Below the pieces are notes generated by a model that was given only the letters and a program-made list of their open reading frames with translations, searched no databases and had not been told where the DNA came from. A program made the translations under genes and the position numbers. 14,156 nucleotides of DNA from Candidatus Methylomirabilota bacterium (GTDB taxonomy: Bacteria; Methylomirabilota; Methylomirabilia; Methylomirabilales; CSP1-5): the NCBI GenBank assembly GCA_023249165.1, contig JAHFDE010000042.1:1-14156 (forward strand). The letters are read 5' to 3'. Below are positions 14,069 to 14,156 of the stretch, one piece after another. How positions within the stretch are numbered: the stretch's first letter is position 1; every line of letters starts with the position of its first letter.

Positions 14069-14156
14069 CGGGTAGGCCCTTGCCAATTTTCCACTCCCGC
14101 AGGCCAAAGTCGGTCAAGATGACACGTCCGGGCTGACTCCGACAAGCCCTCTCCCT
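14069..14156. other. Right edge, no assigned gene
   Basis: This short tail after the repeats has no recognised feature on the + strand. On the complement, a frame open from the right edge to a TAG at 14040–14042 (about 38 codons) includes VILTDFGLREWKIGKG. It could be the end of a gene entering from the right or chance. It crosses the repeats, which argues against an intact native gene. Confidence 0.2.

Overview
The window is GC-rich bacterial chromosome with tightly packed genes. The gene content (a transaldolase–phosphoglucose isomerase fusion, class I fructose-1,6-bisphosphatase, a short-form 6-phosphogluconate dehydrogenase and a DUF433/DUF5615-type toxin–antitoxin pair) suggests a metabolically versatile environmental Gram-negative bacterium. 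A lineage such as NC10/Methylomirabilota, Rokubacteria or a related phylum would fit, but no marker gene in the window settles this.

Region 1 (1–7289, + strand) is a sugar-phosphate operon: tal-pgi (5' end outside the window), gnd, zwf, glk, fbp and pgl. Several junctions are 4-base ATGA overlaps. Together the products phosphorylate glucose, run the oxidative pentose phosphate branch (G6P to lactone to 6PG to Ru5P + CO2) and return carbon to G6P through transaldolase, FBPase and PGI. This is almost a complete oxidative pentose phosphate cycle in one transcription unit, and it recalls the cyanobacterial fbp–tal–zwf–opcA cluster.

Region 2 (7357–10856, + strand) continues in the same direction with short gaps. 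It encodes a TVP38/TMEM64 membrane protein, a mercuric-reductase-like flavoprotein without the mercury-specific cysteines, a TIGR04282-type nucleotidyl/glycosyltransferase and a Nudix hydrolase.

Region 3 (10857–11564) is a small accessory insert. It carries a ribbon-helix-helix/DUF433 antitoxin gene with its own promoter and a near-perfect 27-bp palindromic operator, followed by a DUF5615 toxin gene that has lost its middle. A diverged second copy of the Nudix gene's last 12 codons starts 3 bases after the toxin stop, so the module is bracketed by an imperfect direct repeat. This is the most unusual structure in the window.

Region 4 (11761–13615, - strand) has three unrelated genes: a secreted GlcG/HbpS-like protein, an O-methyltransferase and a META-domain lipoprotein.

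Region 5 (about 13744–14156) looks like the right end of a decayed insertion sequence: a probable transposase C-terminal fragment followed by two copies of a TTTGAGGCATC-containing repeat. No tRNA, rRNA or CRISPR array was seen, and no gene-free stretch exceeds 300 bases.
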